Notes under the pieces: model-generated | Database searches by the model: none | What the model was told of the DNA's origin: nothing | Seen by the model: only the letters and a program-made list of their open reading frames with translations | From: Avipropionibacterium sp050157065 | GTDB lineage: Bacteria > Actinomycetota > Actinomycetes > Propionibacteriales > Propionibacteriaceae | NCBI GenBank assembly: GCA_050157065.1 | Contig: CP189573.1 | Direction: 5' to 3' (one strand) | DNA length: 64,000 nt | Program-made: the position numbers and the translations under genes | Shown here: one piece after another, positions 8,012 through 16,109 of the stretch | How the letters are laid out: every line of letters starts with the position of its first letter | Position numbering within the stretch: position 1 is the stretch's first letter

Positions 8012-9169
8012 TCAGATGATGCCGTGCGCGTCCAGCACCCAGCGGACCGGGTCGAGGCAGCGGAAGGATGCGATGCCACGCTTGTGGATCCGCTCCCCCT
8101 CGGCGGCCTCCCCCAACGCCGACAGGGCGAAGAAGCGGTACGGGAAGGTGTTGCCGGTGTGGGGCCGGGTGATGCTGGTGACCAACGACTGCGCGCCGAG
8201 ACGGGACAGCAGCGACTGGACCTCGAAGTGCAGCAGGTTGCCGTCCAGCAGGTCGTAGTGCGGGCTGCTCATCCCCGGGTCGCGCATGAACCCGGCGCCG
8301 GTGTTGGACATGATCCGGCTCCACGGACCACCCTTCACCCGTCGCAACGCCTGCATGGTGTCGAACTTCGACAGGATGATCGCGATCTTGGGTTGCCCCT
8401 GCCCGACCAACCGCAGCAGGTTCTCCAGCACGACCTGCGGATCGCCGCCCTCGTGCAACTGGGCCGACACCAGGTCGGGCAGCTGCCCGGCGATGGTCGG
8501 CACCTGGGTCGGGTCGAACATCGAGAAGATCGCGTCGGCCTGGGAGAAGAAGCCGAGGTGGGTGGCGTTGGTGACCGGCCGCTCCAGGTCCTCCCCGGCG
8601 ACGTCGCGCAGCACCAGGAAGCGCCGCTTGCCGCCGAAGATGCCCAGGCTCATGATCAACGGTTCCCGTTGGTACGAGTCGCTCAGCGTCGCGACCGGGG
8701 TCGGCTGGATGATGCCGCGCTTCTCGTACAACGCCTTCTCGTACACGTTCTTGTACGTCGCCCGGCCCCGTTCGGTGGCGAAGATCATCGAGCCACCGAG
8801 CTTCTCCACAAGGCGTTCCAGCTGCTTGATCATGACGCCGACGTACACACTCTTGCCCGTGGCGCGGGCACCGGCCATCGCGATGCAGACGGCTTCACCG
8901 TCCCGCCAGCCCGGCGGCAGCTCGTAGTGGCAGGTGGCGCAGACCGGACGCATCGGCTGCCGGCACTCGGGACAGGCCAGGTTGACCGGCGGGTTCCACT
9001 CGTACTGCTCGGGCGGCCGGGTCAGCTTCACGATCCGTCGCGAGTGGGTCTGCACGCCGGTGAACCGGGTCGCGATCAGGTCAGGCCGCAGTTCGCAACC
9101 CTGGTTGACACATCGCCAGGCGTGGACGTCGGGAACGATCCCGTGGAAGCAGTGGGGGCACTTGGTCAC
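8012..9169 (-). CDS. Double-zinc-ribbon P-loop GTPase (DO-GTP2-like)
   Basis: 385 residues. Two zinc ribbons open the protein (C4, C7, C20, C25 and C66, C69, C77, C80). They are followed by a P-loop G100-ARATGKS, a switch/Walker B segment D189-V-A-G192, and S267-K-F-D270 at the guanine-specificity (NKxD) position. This matches TRAFAC-type GTPases of actinobacterial GTPase-associated (double-GTPase 2, GAP1) loci. There is no membrane segment. It overlaps the upstream vWA gene by 4 nt (ATGA), is the last gene of the operon, and is followed by a strong terminator. The likely role is as switch of the system; GTP rather than ATP preference is inferred from SKFD. Confidence 0.8.
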   Translation of the reverse strand: MTKCPHCFHGIVPDVHAWRCVNQGCELRPDLIATRFTGVQTHSRRIVKLTRPPEQYEWNPPVNLACPECRQPMRPVCATCHYELPPGWRDGEAVCIAMAGARATGKSVYVGVMIKQLERLVEKLGGSMIFATERGRATYKNVYEKALYEKRGIIQPTPVATLSDSYQREPLIMSLGIFGGKRRFLVLRDVAGEDLERPVTNATHLGFFSQADAIFSMFDPTQVPTIAGQLPDLVSAQLHEGGDPQVVLENLLRLVGQGQPKIAIILSKFDTMQALRRVKGGPWSRIMSNTGAGFMRDPGMSSPHYDLLDGNLLHFEVQSLLSRLGAQSLVTSITRPHTGNTFPYRFFALSALGEAAEGERIHKRGIASFRCLDPVRWVLDAHGII

Positions 9170-10206
9170 GAGGCGGCCACCTGATCACGCAGTGGCGCCA
9201 CCAACGAGGCGACGATGTCGGTGACCGCGTTCCGGTCGGAGCCGAACGTGGCCGGCTGGCTCGCACTGTCCGGCAGCCCGACCACGGTGGTGGCGAGGTG
9301 CTGGTGAAGGGCGACCTCGCGGGCCGAGTTCGGCATCACCAGCACCAGGTGGGCGCCGGGCGTCCCTGCCAGCGTCGCGGCCTCGGCCGGTGCCCCGTCG
9401 GTGATCAACCAGGTGACGGTACGCGGGCCCTCGGACTCCCCTGCCTTCCCGGTGGGGCCGGGGCGCTGCAACGCTTCGGAGGCACGGAATCCCGTCGTCA
9501 GCGGCAGGTCCGCCACGGCCTCGGTCACCGCGGCGGTGAGCCGTTCCGGTGGCGTCGTCGGCAACCAGCGGGCCCGACCGGCGACCAGGCAGGCGCGCAG
9601 GCTCTCGTCGGCAGGCCGGCCGATCACCCGGTGCACCCCGGCGAGGATGTCGACCACCTGCGCGACGGTGCCGTCGGTGAGCAGCGGCCGCATCGAGGCG
9701 GACACGTCGACCGCCACCACCGCGTCGACGGCGTACCGGCCGGTCAGCTGATCGGTCCCGAGGATCTCGCGGGCGGCGTCGCGGGCCATCGCCGCACCGG
9801 GTGGCAGCGGCGCCTCCGCGGCCGCCGGGCCGAGCACCGACACCCGGATCCGATCCCCCTCGGGGTCGAGGGTGACGATGTCGCGCCTCATCAGCCCGGA
9901 CACGTCGAGCCCGTTCAGCACCCCACGGTCGGGGTCGAGGTCCTGGCGGGACTCGTACCCGACGGTCAGGTTGAGCAGCGAGCCCGGGCCGAACCGGTCG
10001 GCACCGTCGGGCAGCGCCTGCACGGTGATCGTCTGGTCGACCTGCGGGACGACCAACAGCCCTGCCGCCGGGGTGATGGACCGCACCGGGCCGTCGAGGC
10101 CGATCGCGGACAGGCGGGCACGCGCGTTGCTCGCCTGCAGCCGGATCGTCACCGGCCGGGCCGGCAGGGTGATCGACTTGCCACCCTCAAGGACGTACGT
10201 GGGCAC
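9166..10206 (-). CDS. Cytosolic vWA-domain protein
   Basis: 346 residues. Residues 1-125 are beta-rich without known motifs. The vWA domain follows with the MIDAS motif D167-V-S-A-S171, a Thr in LTTGF and the second Asp in WLITDGAP, so metal binding looks intact. No signal peptide or membrane segment is present, in contrast to the exported vWA protein of the same operon. It sits between the GAP1-like gene (33 nt gap) and the GTPase (4 nt overlap). Related GTPase/GAP1 loci often include a vWA partner; the role as ligand-binding adaptor is inference. Confidence 0.82.
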   Translation of the reverse strand: MPTYVLEGGKSITLPARPVTIRLQASNARARLSAIGLDGPVRSITPAAGLLVVPQVDQTITVQALPDGADRFGPGSLLNLTVGYESRQDLDPDRGVLNGLDVSGLMRRDIVTLDPEGDRIRVSVLGPAAAEAPLPPGAAMARDAAREILGTDQLTGRYAVDAVVAVDVSASMRPLLTDGTVAQVVDILAGVHRVIGRPADESLRACLVAGRARWLPTTPPERLTAAVTEAVADLPLTTGFRASEALQRPGPTGKAGESEGPRTVTWLITDGAPAEAATLAGTPGAHLVLVMPNSAREVALHQHLATTVVGLPDSASQPATFGSDRNAVTDIVASLVAPLRDQVAAS

Positions 10207-10239
10207 GGGCCCTCCTCCTCGGTACCTGTCTGGTCATGG

Positions 10240-13200
10240 TCATTGTCCCCCGCCGAAGAAGCCGCGACGTCGGGGTTCCTCGGGGCCGAGCAACTCGTTC
10301 AACCATTCGGTGACCAGGCGACCGTCACCGCGACCGCCGGCAATACCCTGGCGGATCGCGTCCTTCAGCTCGTCGCGATTGGGGTGCTCACGCCCCTTCA
10401 ACACCTTGCGGGCCGCGGCACGCAGCACCCGGGCGGTGTCGACCCGGATGTGTTCCAGCCAAGCGATGCGGGTGTCCGGCCCGGTCACCATCACCCCGAA
10501 CCGGGCGTCGCTGCGGGCCAGCCGGGTGACGAACGCGGCGATGTCCATCCCGGCCACGTGCGCCGCCACCTCCTCGGCGAACCCGGTGTCGAGCCGCAAC
10601 CGCTGTTCGTCGAACAGCGGCCGCAACGACTCGAGCCGCTGCTCCTGCTCGTACCCGGTGACCAGTCCCGGGTCGGCGATCGCGAGCACCACCGCAAGTT
10701 GGATGTCGCGTCCGATGTCGGGGCTGAACGGGACGGCCGGCACGAGTTGGCCGGCGGCGGCGCCGTCGATCGCGATCCCGACGGCCTCCTGCTTGTGCCC
10801 GAGCCGTGACCAGCCGGGCTGCAGCACCCGCAACGCCGCGATGGCGCCGACCGGGGTCCCGGCCATCGACGGTCCGGTCGCCTGCCAGCTCGAGCCGCTG
10901 AGCTGCTGACAGATCCGGGTCAGTTCGGGCGAGTCCGGTGCCGCCTTGAGCGTGGCCAGCCACGCCTGCGCCGGGAACCGGTCGCCGAAGGTCGACTGCA
11001 GCCGTTCCAGTTCGGTGACCGGCCACGGTTCGTCGAGGTACGGCCGGAGCTGGTCGGCACTCGCCCCTTCGGCCAGCATCACCCACAGCGCCAGTGGCCG
11101 CATCGTCGGCATGGCGGCGGCCAGCTGCGCTGCGACCTCCCCACGCAGCCGGGTCTCCTGGTCGAGCTCGACCCCGGTCGGCAGCTCGGCCGACACGCCG
11201 GTCGGGAACAGCCAGCGCAGCAGGCCGCGCGGCAGTCGCTGCCCCACCTGTCCCCCGGTCCAGGAGGTGTCGTCGTGCAGGTTGCCGAGCAGCAGGTCGC
11301 GCGGGTACTCCCCGATCGAGCCGACGGCAGCGATCACACCGTCGGTGTCGCGGGCCAATGCGGGCATCACGCTGCTGACCACGAGCTGTCGCAGCACCTG
11401 GTCGAGTTCGGGGTCACGCAGCCCGACCGCCCCGGTCAGGTCGGCCAGCCGGATCGTGGCGACCGCGACCGTCCGGGGATCGGCGGCGGCCATGTCGCGC
11501 AGGTCGGAGGCCATCGTACGGGCCCGGTCGCGCACCTCCTCGTCGTCGGCCAGGTCGATCGGCGCGGCGGGGCCACCGTCGGCAGGCACGATCTCCGGTA
11601 CGGGCACCGGCTCGGCCCGGGTGAGCCACTCCAGGTCGGTGACCGCGCGTCGGACGTACAGCCGAGCGACCACCGGGTTCGGACTGGTGGCCGCGGTGAT
11701 GGCGTCCGGTCGGCAGGCGTGCCACGCGTCGGCGGTGGTGCTGCCCAGGTTGGCGCTGATCAGGTGCTCGACGGTCGCGGCGAGCTGCTCGTCCTCGGCG
11801 ACCGATGGTGGCGCCCCGGCGGCGAGGATGGCGGCGGCCTCGTCGAGGCCCTCGGGGAAGTCGGCCTCGGCCTGGGCGACCACCAGCGACAGCGCCCACA
11901 GCGGGTCGGCCGCCGCGGCGTCACCGACCCGTTCGACGAGTGGGTCGATCGCGCCGAGGGCCTGTTCGGCCTGCCGGCGGGTGGCGCTGACCGCCTGCAC
12001 CAGTCCCGACCACGGGGTCACCTCGATCTGGTCCCCGGCGGCGGTCCGGTGGGGTCCGCCGCCGAAGTCGCCGAGCCCGACGGTCTCGGACTCGTCGATC
12101 ACCACGTACCGGGCCGTCCGGTCGCGGACCACGGTCGGTCCGTCGGCGGCCGGTAAGCAGGCCAGATGCACCCCGCGGCCGAACACGCCGGCCAGGCCGG
12201 TGGCCCGTTCGAGGGTGGAGAAGAAGAAGTCGCGGGCACCGATCGGCGCCATCACGTGGCTGATCGCGGCCACCCAGGAGGCGGCCCGGTCGACGTCGGC
12301 GACCAACAGCACCACCCCGGGGCCACCGGCCATCGCGGCCCGGCAGGCGTCGAGCAGCACCGAGAAGGTGGCGATCTGCAGCTGGGTGGTGTCGGTCAGC
12401 AGGTCGACCACGCCGGCCAGGGTGATCGCCTCACCGGGTCGGGGATCGTGGCCGGGCAGGATCGCCTCCCGGACGTCGTCGGCACCGAACGGGGTCCGCC
12501 AGTCGGGGCTGCGCCACAGGTCGATCGGCCGCCAGCTCGGCGTCGGGTCGTGCCGGTCACGGTCCAGCAGCATGTGGGCGAACACGTTGCCGGGACGCCC
12601 GGAGGCGTCGGTGCCGGCCGGGGCGGTGTGCCAGATCGCGGCCCCGACCTCGCCGAGCGGCGCCCGGACCATCCGACGCGGCAGCCCGGCGATGTCCTCC
12701 GGTGTCGGAAACTTGGGCACCTCGACCCCGGTGTCGAACTGGGTCTGTACGGCGTCGCGCAGCAGTGCGGTCTCGGCCTCGTCGAGGTCGCCGACCGACT
12801 CCTTCACCTGCCAGCCGCCACGCTGGCCGGCCGGGTCGTACGAGGTGTAGGTCAGTTGCGCGAACCGGGGTGCGCCGTCGGTGACACGCCGGACGGCCGC
12901 GGTCGGTGTCGGCCGGGCGTGCCCGAAGGCCCCCGCATCCCCGAAGGCCCCCGCGTCGCCGAACGGGCTGTCCCCGTACGCGAACCCGGACTCGTCCTGC
13001 GGTTCCAGCCCGAACTGCTGGTCGCCGAACCCGCCGGTCTGGTCGCCGAATCCGCCCGTCGAGCCTGTCGAGACGCCGTACTCCTGGCCGCCGTACTCCT
13101 GACCGAGCCCGAACTCCTGGCCGCCGGCCGAGGCCGGGGCGCCGGGGAAGTTGCCGAACGGGTCGCCGCCGTACTCCGCCGGGGCGGCGTCACCGTAGGA

Positions 13201-13716
13201 GGCGAGCCCGAAGGTCGCGTCCTGGGCCGGCTGCTCGACCGGACCACCGGCCGGTGCCGGGTACGCGTCGTACGACGGCTCCGTGGACACCGGCGGTGGG
13301 CCGAACATCGCCTCCGGCGAGGGGGCCGGCGGTGGCTGCGCAGCCGGGCCCGGCTGTCCCGGTGTGCCCTCGTACGGCGGGTGGGGCGACTGCCCGGAGA
13401 CCGGCACGGGCTGTGGCGACCCGCCGTGGTACGGCTGCTGGCCCGGGTACTGCGGCGATTGTCCTTGGTACGGCTGCGGTCCGCCGTGCGGCTGCTGACC
13501 CGGGTACGGCTGATGCCCGCCGTACGGCTGCTGCCCGTACGAGGGCTGCCCGTACGAGGGCTGCCCGTACGAGGGCTGCCCCGGGTGTGGCGGGCCCGGC
13601 TGGTACGGCTGCCCGGGCCCCGGCGGCGGGGCCGGCGGCTGGTTCGGCTGGTTCGGCTGGTTCGGCTGGTTGTCGCTCGGGGGCTGCCCGGGGTGCGGCG
13701 GCGGCTGGTTCGTCAT
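10240..13716 (-). CDS. GAP1-like large protein with FUS-like SYGQ-rich N-terminus
   Basis: 1158 residues from the ATG at 13716, whose codon lies 2 nt after the previous stop. Residues 1 to about 285 are low complexity: NQPNQPNQP, then repeated PSYGQ units, PYPGQQ and GAFGDAG. From about 290 a folded region begins with RFAQLTYTSYD. It contains VVLLVADVDRAASWVAAISHVMAP, RYVVIDESETVGLGDF and a long alpha-helical C-terminus ending FFGGGQ. The general layout resembles GTPase-associated protein 1 (GAP1-N2/M/C) of predicted actinobacterial conflict systems; that assignment is by memory of the family and needs a profile search. It lies directly upstream of the vWA and GTPase genes. Confidence 0.65.
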   Translation of the reverse strand: MTNQPPPHPGQPPSDNQPNQPNQPNQPPAPPPGPGQPYQPGPPHPGQPSYGQPSYGQPSYGQQPYGGHQPYPGQQPHGGPQPYQGQSPQYPGQQPYHGGSPQPVPVSGQSPHPPYEGTPGQPGPAAQPPPAPSPEAMFGPPPVSTEPSYDAYPAPAGGPVEQPAQDATFGLASYGDAAPAEYGGDPFGNFPGAPASAGGQEFGLGQEYGGQEYGVSTGSTGGFGDQTGGFGDQQFGLEPQDESGFAYGDSPFGDAGAFGDAGAFGHARPTPTAAVRRVTDGAPRFAQLTYTSYDPAGQRGGWQVKESVGDLDEAETALLRDAVQTQFDTGVEVPKFPTPEDIAGLPRRMVRAPLGEVGAAIWHTAPAGTDASGRPGNVFAHMLLDRDRHDPTPSWRPIDLWRSPDWRTPFGADDVREAILPGHDPRPGEAITLAGVVDLLTDTTQLQIATFSVLLDACRAAMAGGPGVVLLVADVDRAASWVAAISHVMAPIGARDFFFSTLERATGLAGVFGRGVHLACLPAADGPTVVRDRTARYVVIDESETVGLGDFGGGPHRTAAGDQIEVTPWSGLVQAVSATRRQAEQALGAIDPLVERVGDAAAADPLWALSLVVAQAEADFPEGLDEAAAILAAGAPPSVAEDEQLAATVEHLISANLGSTTADAWHACRPDAITAATSPNPVVARLYVRRAVTDLEWLTRAEPVPVPEIVPADGGPAAPIDLADDEEVRDRARTMASDLRDMAAADPRTVAVATIRLADLTGAVGLRDPELDQVLRQLVVSSVMPALARDTDGVIAAVGSIGEYPRDLLLGNLHDDTSWTGGQVGQRLPRGLLRWLFPTGVSAELPTGVELDQETRLRGEVAAQLAAAMPTMRPLALWVMLAEGASADQLRPYLDEPWPVTELERLQSTFGDRFPAQAWLATLKAAPDSPELTRICQQLSGSSWQATGPSMAGTPVGAIAALRVLQPGWSRLGHKQEAVGIAIDGAAAGQLVPAVPFSPDIGRDIQLAVVLAIADPGLVTGYEQEQRLESLRPLFDEQRLRLDTGFAEEVAAHVAGMDIAAFVTRLARSDARFGVMVTGPDTRIAWLEHIRVDTARVLRAAARKVLKGREHPNRDELKDAIRQGIAGGRGDGRLVTEWLNELLGPEEPRRRGFFGGGQ
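13053..13077. repeat. GTCGAG-type dispersed repeat inside a coding linker
   Basis: The element CCCGTCGAGCCTGTCGAGAC lies in frame within the low-complexity N-terminal region of the GAP1-like protein, where it encodes GVSTGSTG. The same DNA word encodes PVEPVETP on the other strand in the LGFP protein at 48309-48390 and occurs between genes elsewhere. Confidence 0.8.
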
Positions 13717-13718
13717 GA

Positions 13719-16082
13719 TCAACCCCGCACGATCAGCGTGTTGATGTCGGGGTCCAGCAGCGCGATCGTCATCAGCCGCTCCGCCGGCAGGTCCAGGAAC
13801 AGCCGGACGAAACCGGGCGCCCGTGGGGTCGCGTTCCACACCTGCTGGGACCACTCCGGGCTCAACCCGGACGGGACGAACCGGCGGACCGGCAGGGTCG
13901 CCGAGCCGTCGTCGAGCACCACGTCGACCGGTTCGCCGTCGTTGATCTCGAGCGGCAACCGGTCGGCGTTGTAGACCAACATGAACGGCGGCGCGTGCGG
14001 CAGCTTGATCTCCGAGGCGATCCGCAGGGTCAGCACGGGCAGGCCACGGTTGAGCAGTCCCTTGCGCTGCTCGATCATGTAGTTCAACCGCAGCAGGCCG
14101 TCGTACTGCACCGAGACCGGCGAACTCTCGATCCGCTCGCCGGCGCTGTAGGACACCCCGACCATGTGCACCGAGCAACCCGGCGTCGGCAACGGCTTGG
14201 CGAAGTGCATGCCGCCGAGCCGTTCGTACTCCCGGGCCGAGATGTCCATCCGCTGCGCGGTGTCGATCAGCTCCGAGGCAGGCTGGTCCTTCGCGCCGAG
14301 GAACACCGACACCTCCGCGGCACCACGCGGCCAGCCGAACTTCAGCACCTGGGTGTGGGTCCGCTCCACGATCACCGGGTCGCTGACGCTCATCGTGCGG
14401 ACCGCCGGGATGGTCGCGCCGACCTGCACCTTGCCGTCCAGCACCGTGACGGCGGTGAAGTAGGTCCGCACCCAGCCGCGCGGCCACGGCACACTCCGCA
14501 TCGCGGCCTGATCGCCCTCGTGCACGACGGGGTGGGCCAACTTCGACTCGTCGGCCAGGTTCATCTGTGGCAGCACCGACTCGGGCTGCACCTGGGCGGC
14601 CGCCCCGGCCCGGGGCCCGGTCTCGGTGCGGAAGATCAGCACCCGACCGGCCGGCGGGCTGGTCCAGGTCAGGTCGAACTGCGGGTCGTCGGGGTCGTCG
14701 TCGAGCTCGATCGCCAGGTCCGCGACCGGCTCCAGCACCGCCGAGACCAGCAGGTTCTTGGTGGTCGGCGCCGACAGCCGGATCAGTCCGTCGTGCTCGG
14801 CCTCGCAGAAGAACTGGTAGACGTACCGCTTGCCGCGTTGTGCCTCGTGGTCGACGAAACCGCCCAAGTTCGCGTCGTTGGCCAGGATCCGGTACGCCGG
14901 GTCGCCGAACCCGGACTGGGCCCGCTCGATCGGGATCCGGTACACCTGCACCCGCTTGATGCCGGGGAAGGTCGACCACTGGCCGATCACCCGCCCCTCG
15001 TCCTCGCGCAGGTCGAGGTCGGTGATCGGGGCGACCACCGGCAGCACGGCCTGCAGCACCGGCTGGTTCGCGTACGCCTCCTCCTGCGTCGCGCCGCTGT
15101 TGCGCCACACCTGCAGGTAGCGGATCGCCGCCCGGAACCGGCGGTCGTCGACACAGGAGGTCTGCTGGGTCAGTTCGACGAAGTCGGCGTTCTGCGGGTC
15201 GTACGGCGCGTAGTCGTCACCCGACACCACCCGGTACACCACGTACGCGGCCTCGCCGCCTTCCGCGTCGGCCGACGGGGCGTCCCAGCGCAACCGGATG
15301 CCGCCACCCGGCGCCGCGGCGGCCTGGATCCGACCGCCCTCGGCCGGCGGACCGGTGAAGTCGATCGGGGCGAACTTGGCCCATTCGAAGCCGAGCCGTT
15401 CCTGCCGGGCCTCCTCGGTCTCCTTCGGCGGCGGCACGTTGGCCTGGTGCCCGGTGGTGGCCGAGGCGGCACTGTGCGGGTACGCGGCCGAGGCGGCCGA
15501 TGCCGGGTGCAGTGCCGAGGTCGCCGACCCGGGATGGCTGCCCGACGCTGCGGACTGCGGCGGCCCGGCCGACGCGGCCGAGTGTGGGGGCCAGGCCGAC
15601 GTGGCCGAGTGCGGGGGCCGACCGGGCGGCGGTCCGCCGGGCCGTTGCTGTCCGGGCTGCCCCTGTGGCGGACGCTGCCCCACACCGGGCTGGCCCGGGT
15701 GGCCCTGCGGTCGTGGCTGTCCCGGATGGCCCGGCTGGGCGTAGTGCGTGCCCTGACCGTACGCGCCGGGTTGGCCGGGCTGCCCCGGCATCCCGCGCGG
15801 TGGGCCGCCCTGCCCGGGCGGCGGTCCGGCCGGTCGCGGCGGTGCCCCGTTGGAGGCCTGCGGGGCGGCGAGTGCCCGCGCCATCGGCTCGGCGAACGGC
15901 TTCAGCGACTCCGGGAGCACCTCGGCGATCGCCGGGGCCGTCCGACGGCCCGACCGCGCCACCATCGACAGATGGATGTCGCGCAGCGCCTGGATGCCGG
16001 GCCGGTTGGCCGCGGCCTCCGCGGACCGCCACGACTTCAGCCGCGCCAGCGCTCCCTCGGCGTCATCTCGACCGTCGTTCAC
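13719..16082 (-). CDS. FN3-like beta-sandwich protein with low-complexity insert
   Basis: 787 residues. A short helical N-terminus (1-75) is followed by about 140 residues rich in Pro/Gly/Gln and Ser/Ala, including repeated PHSAASA-type units. The rest is a series of beta-sandwich modules: IRLRWDAPSADAEGG and YVVYRVVSGDDY look like fibronectin-III strands, and later LTWTSPPAGRVLIFRTE is similar. No catalytic motif, signal peptide or TM is visible. The neighbours are the membrane protein gene (27 nt upstream) and the GAP1-like gene (2 nt downstream), so it is an integral operon member. The role is unknown, possibly scaffold or sensor. Confidence 0.6.
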   Translation of the reverse strand: MNDGRDDAEGALARLKSWRSAEAAANRPGIQALRDIHLSMVARSGRRTAPAIAEVLPESLKPFAEPMARALAAPQASNGAPPRPAGPPPGQGGPPRGMPGQPGQPGAYGQGTHYAQPGHPGQPRPQGHPGQPGVGQRPPQGQPGQQRPGGPPPGRPPHSATSAWPPHSAASAGPPQSAASGSHPGSATSALHPASAASAAYPHSAASATTGHQANVPPPKETEEARQERLGFEWAKFAPIDFTGPPAEGGRIQAAAAPGGGIRLRWDAPSADAEGGEAAYVVYRVVSGDDYAPYDPQNADFVELTQQTSCVDDRRFRAAIRYLQVWRNSGATQEEAYANQPVLQAVLPVVAPITDLDLREDEGRVIGQWSTFPGIKRVQVYRIPIERAQSGFGDPAYRILANDANLGGFVDHEAQRGKRYVYQFFCEAEHDGLIRLSAPTTKNLLVSAVLEPVADLAIELDDDPDDPQFDLTWTSPPAGRVLIFRTETGPRAGAAAQVQPESVLPQMNLADESKLAHPVVHEGDQAAMRSVPWPRGWVRTYFTAVTVLDGKVQVGATIPAVRTMSVSDPVIVERTHTQVLKFGWPRGAAEVSVFLGAKDQPASELIDTAQRMDISAREYERLGGMHFAKPLPTPGCSVHMVGVSYSAGERIESSPVSVQYDGLLRLNYMIEQRKGLLNRGLPVLTLRIASEIKLPHAPPFMLVYNADRLPLEINDGEPVDVVLDDGSATLPVRRFVPSGLSPEWSQQVWNATPRAPGFVRLFLDLPAERLMTIALLDPDINTLIVRG

Positions 16083-16109
16083 GCGTACTGCCTCCTCCTC
16101 GATGCCCGA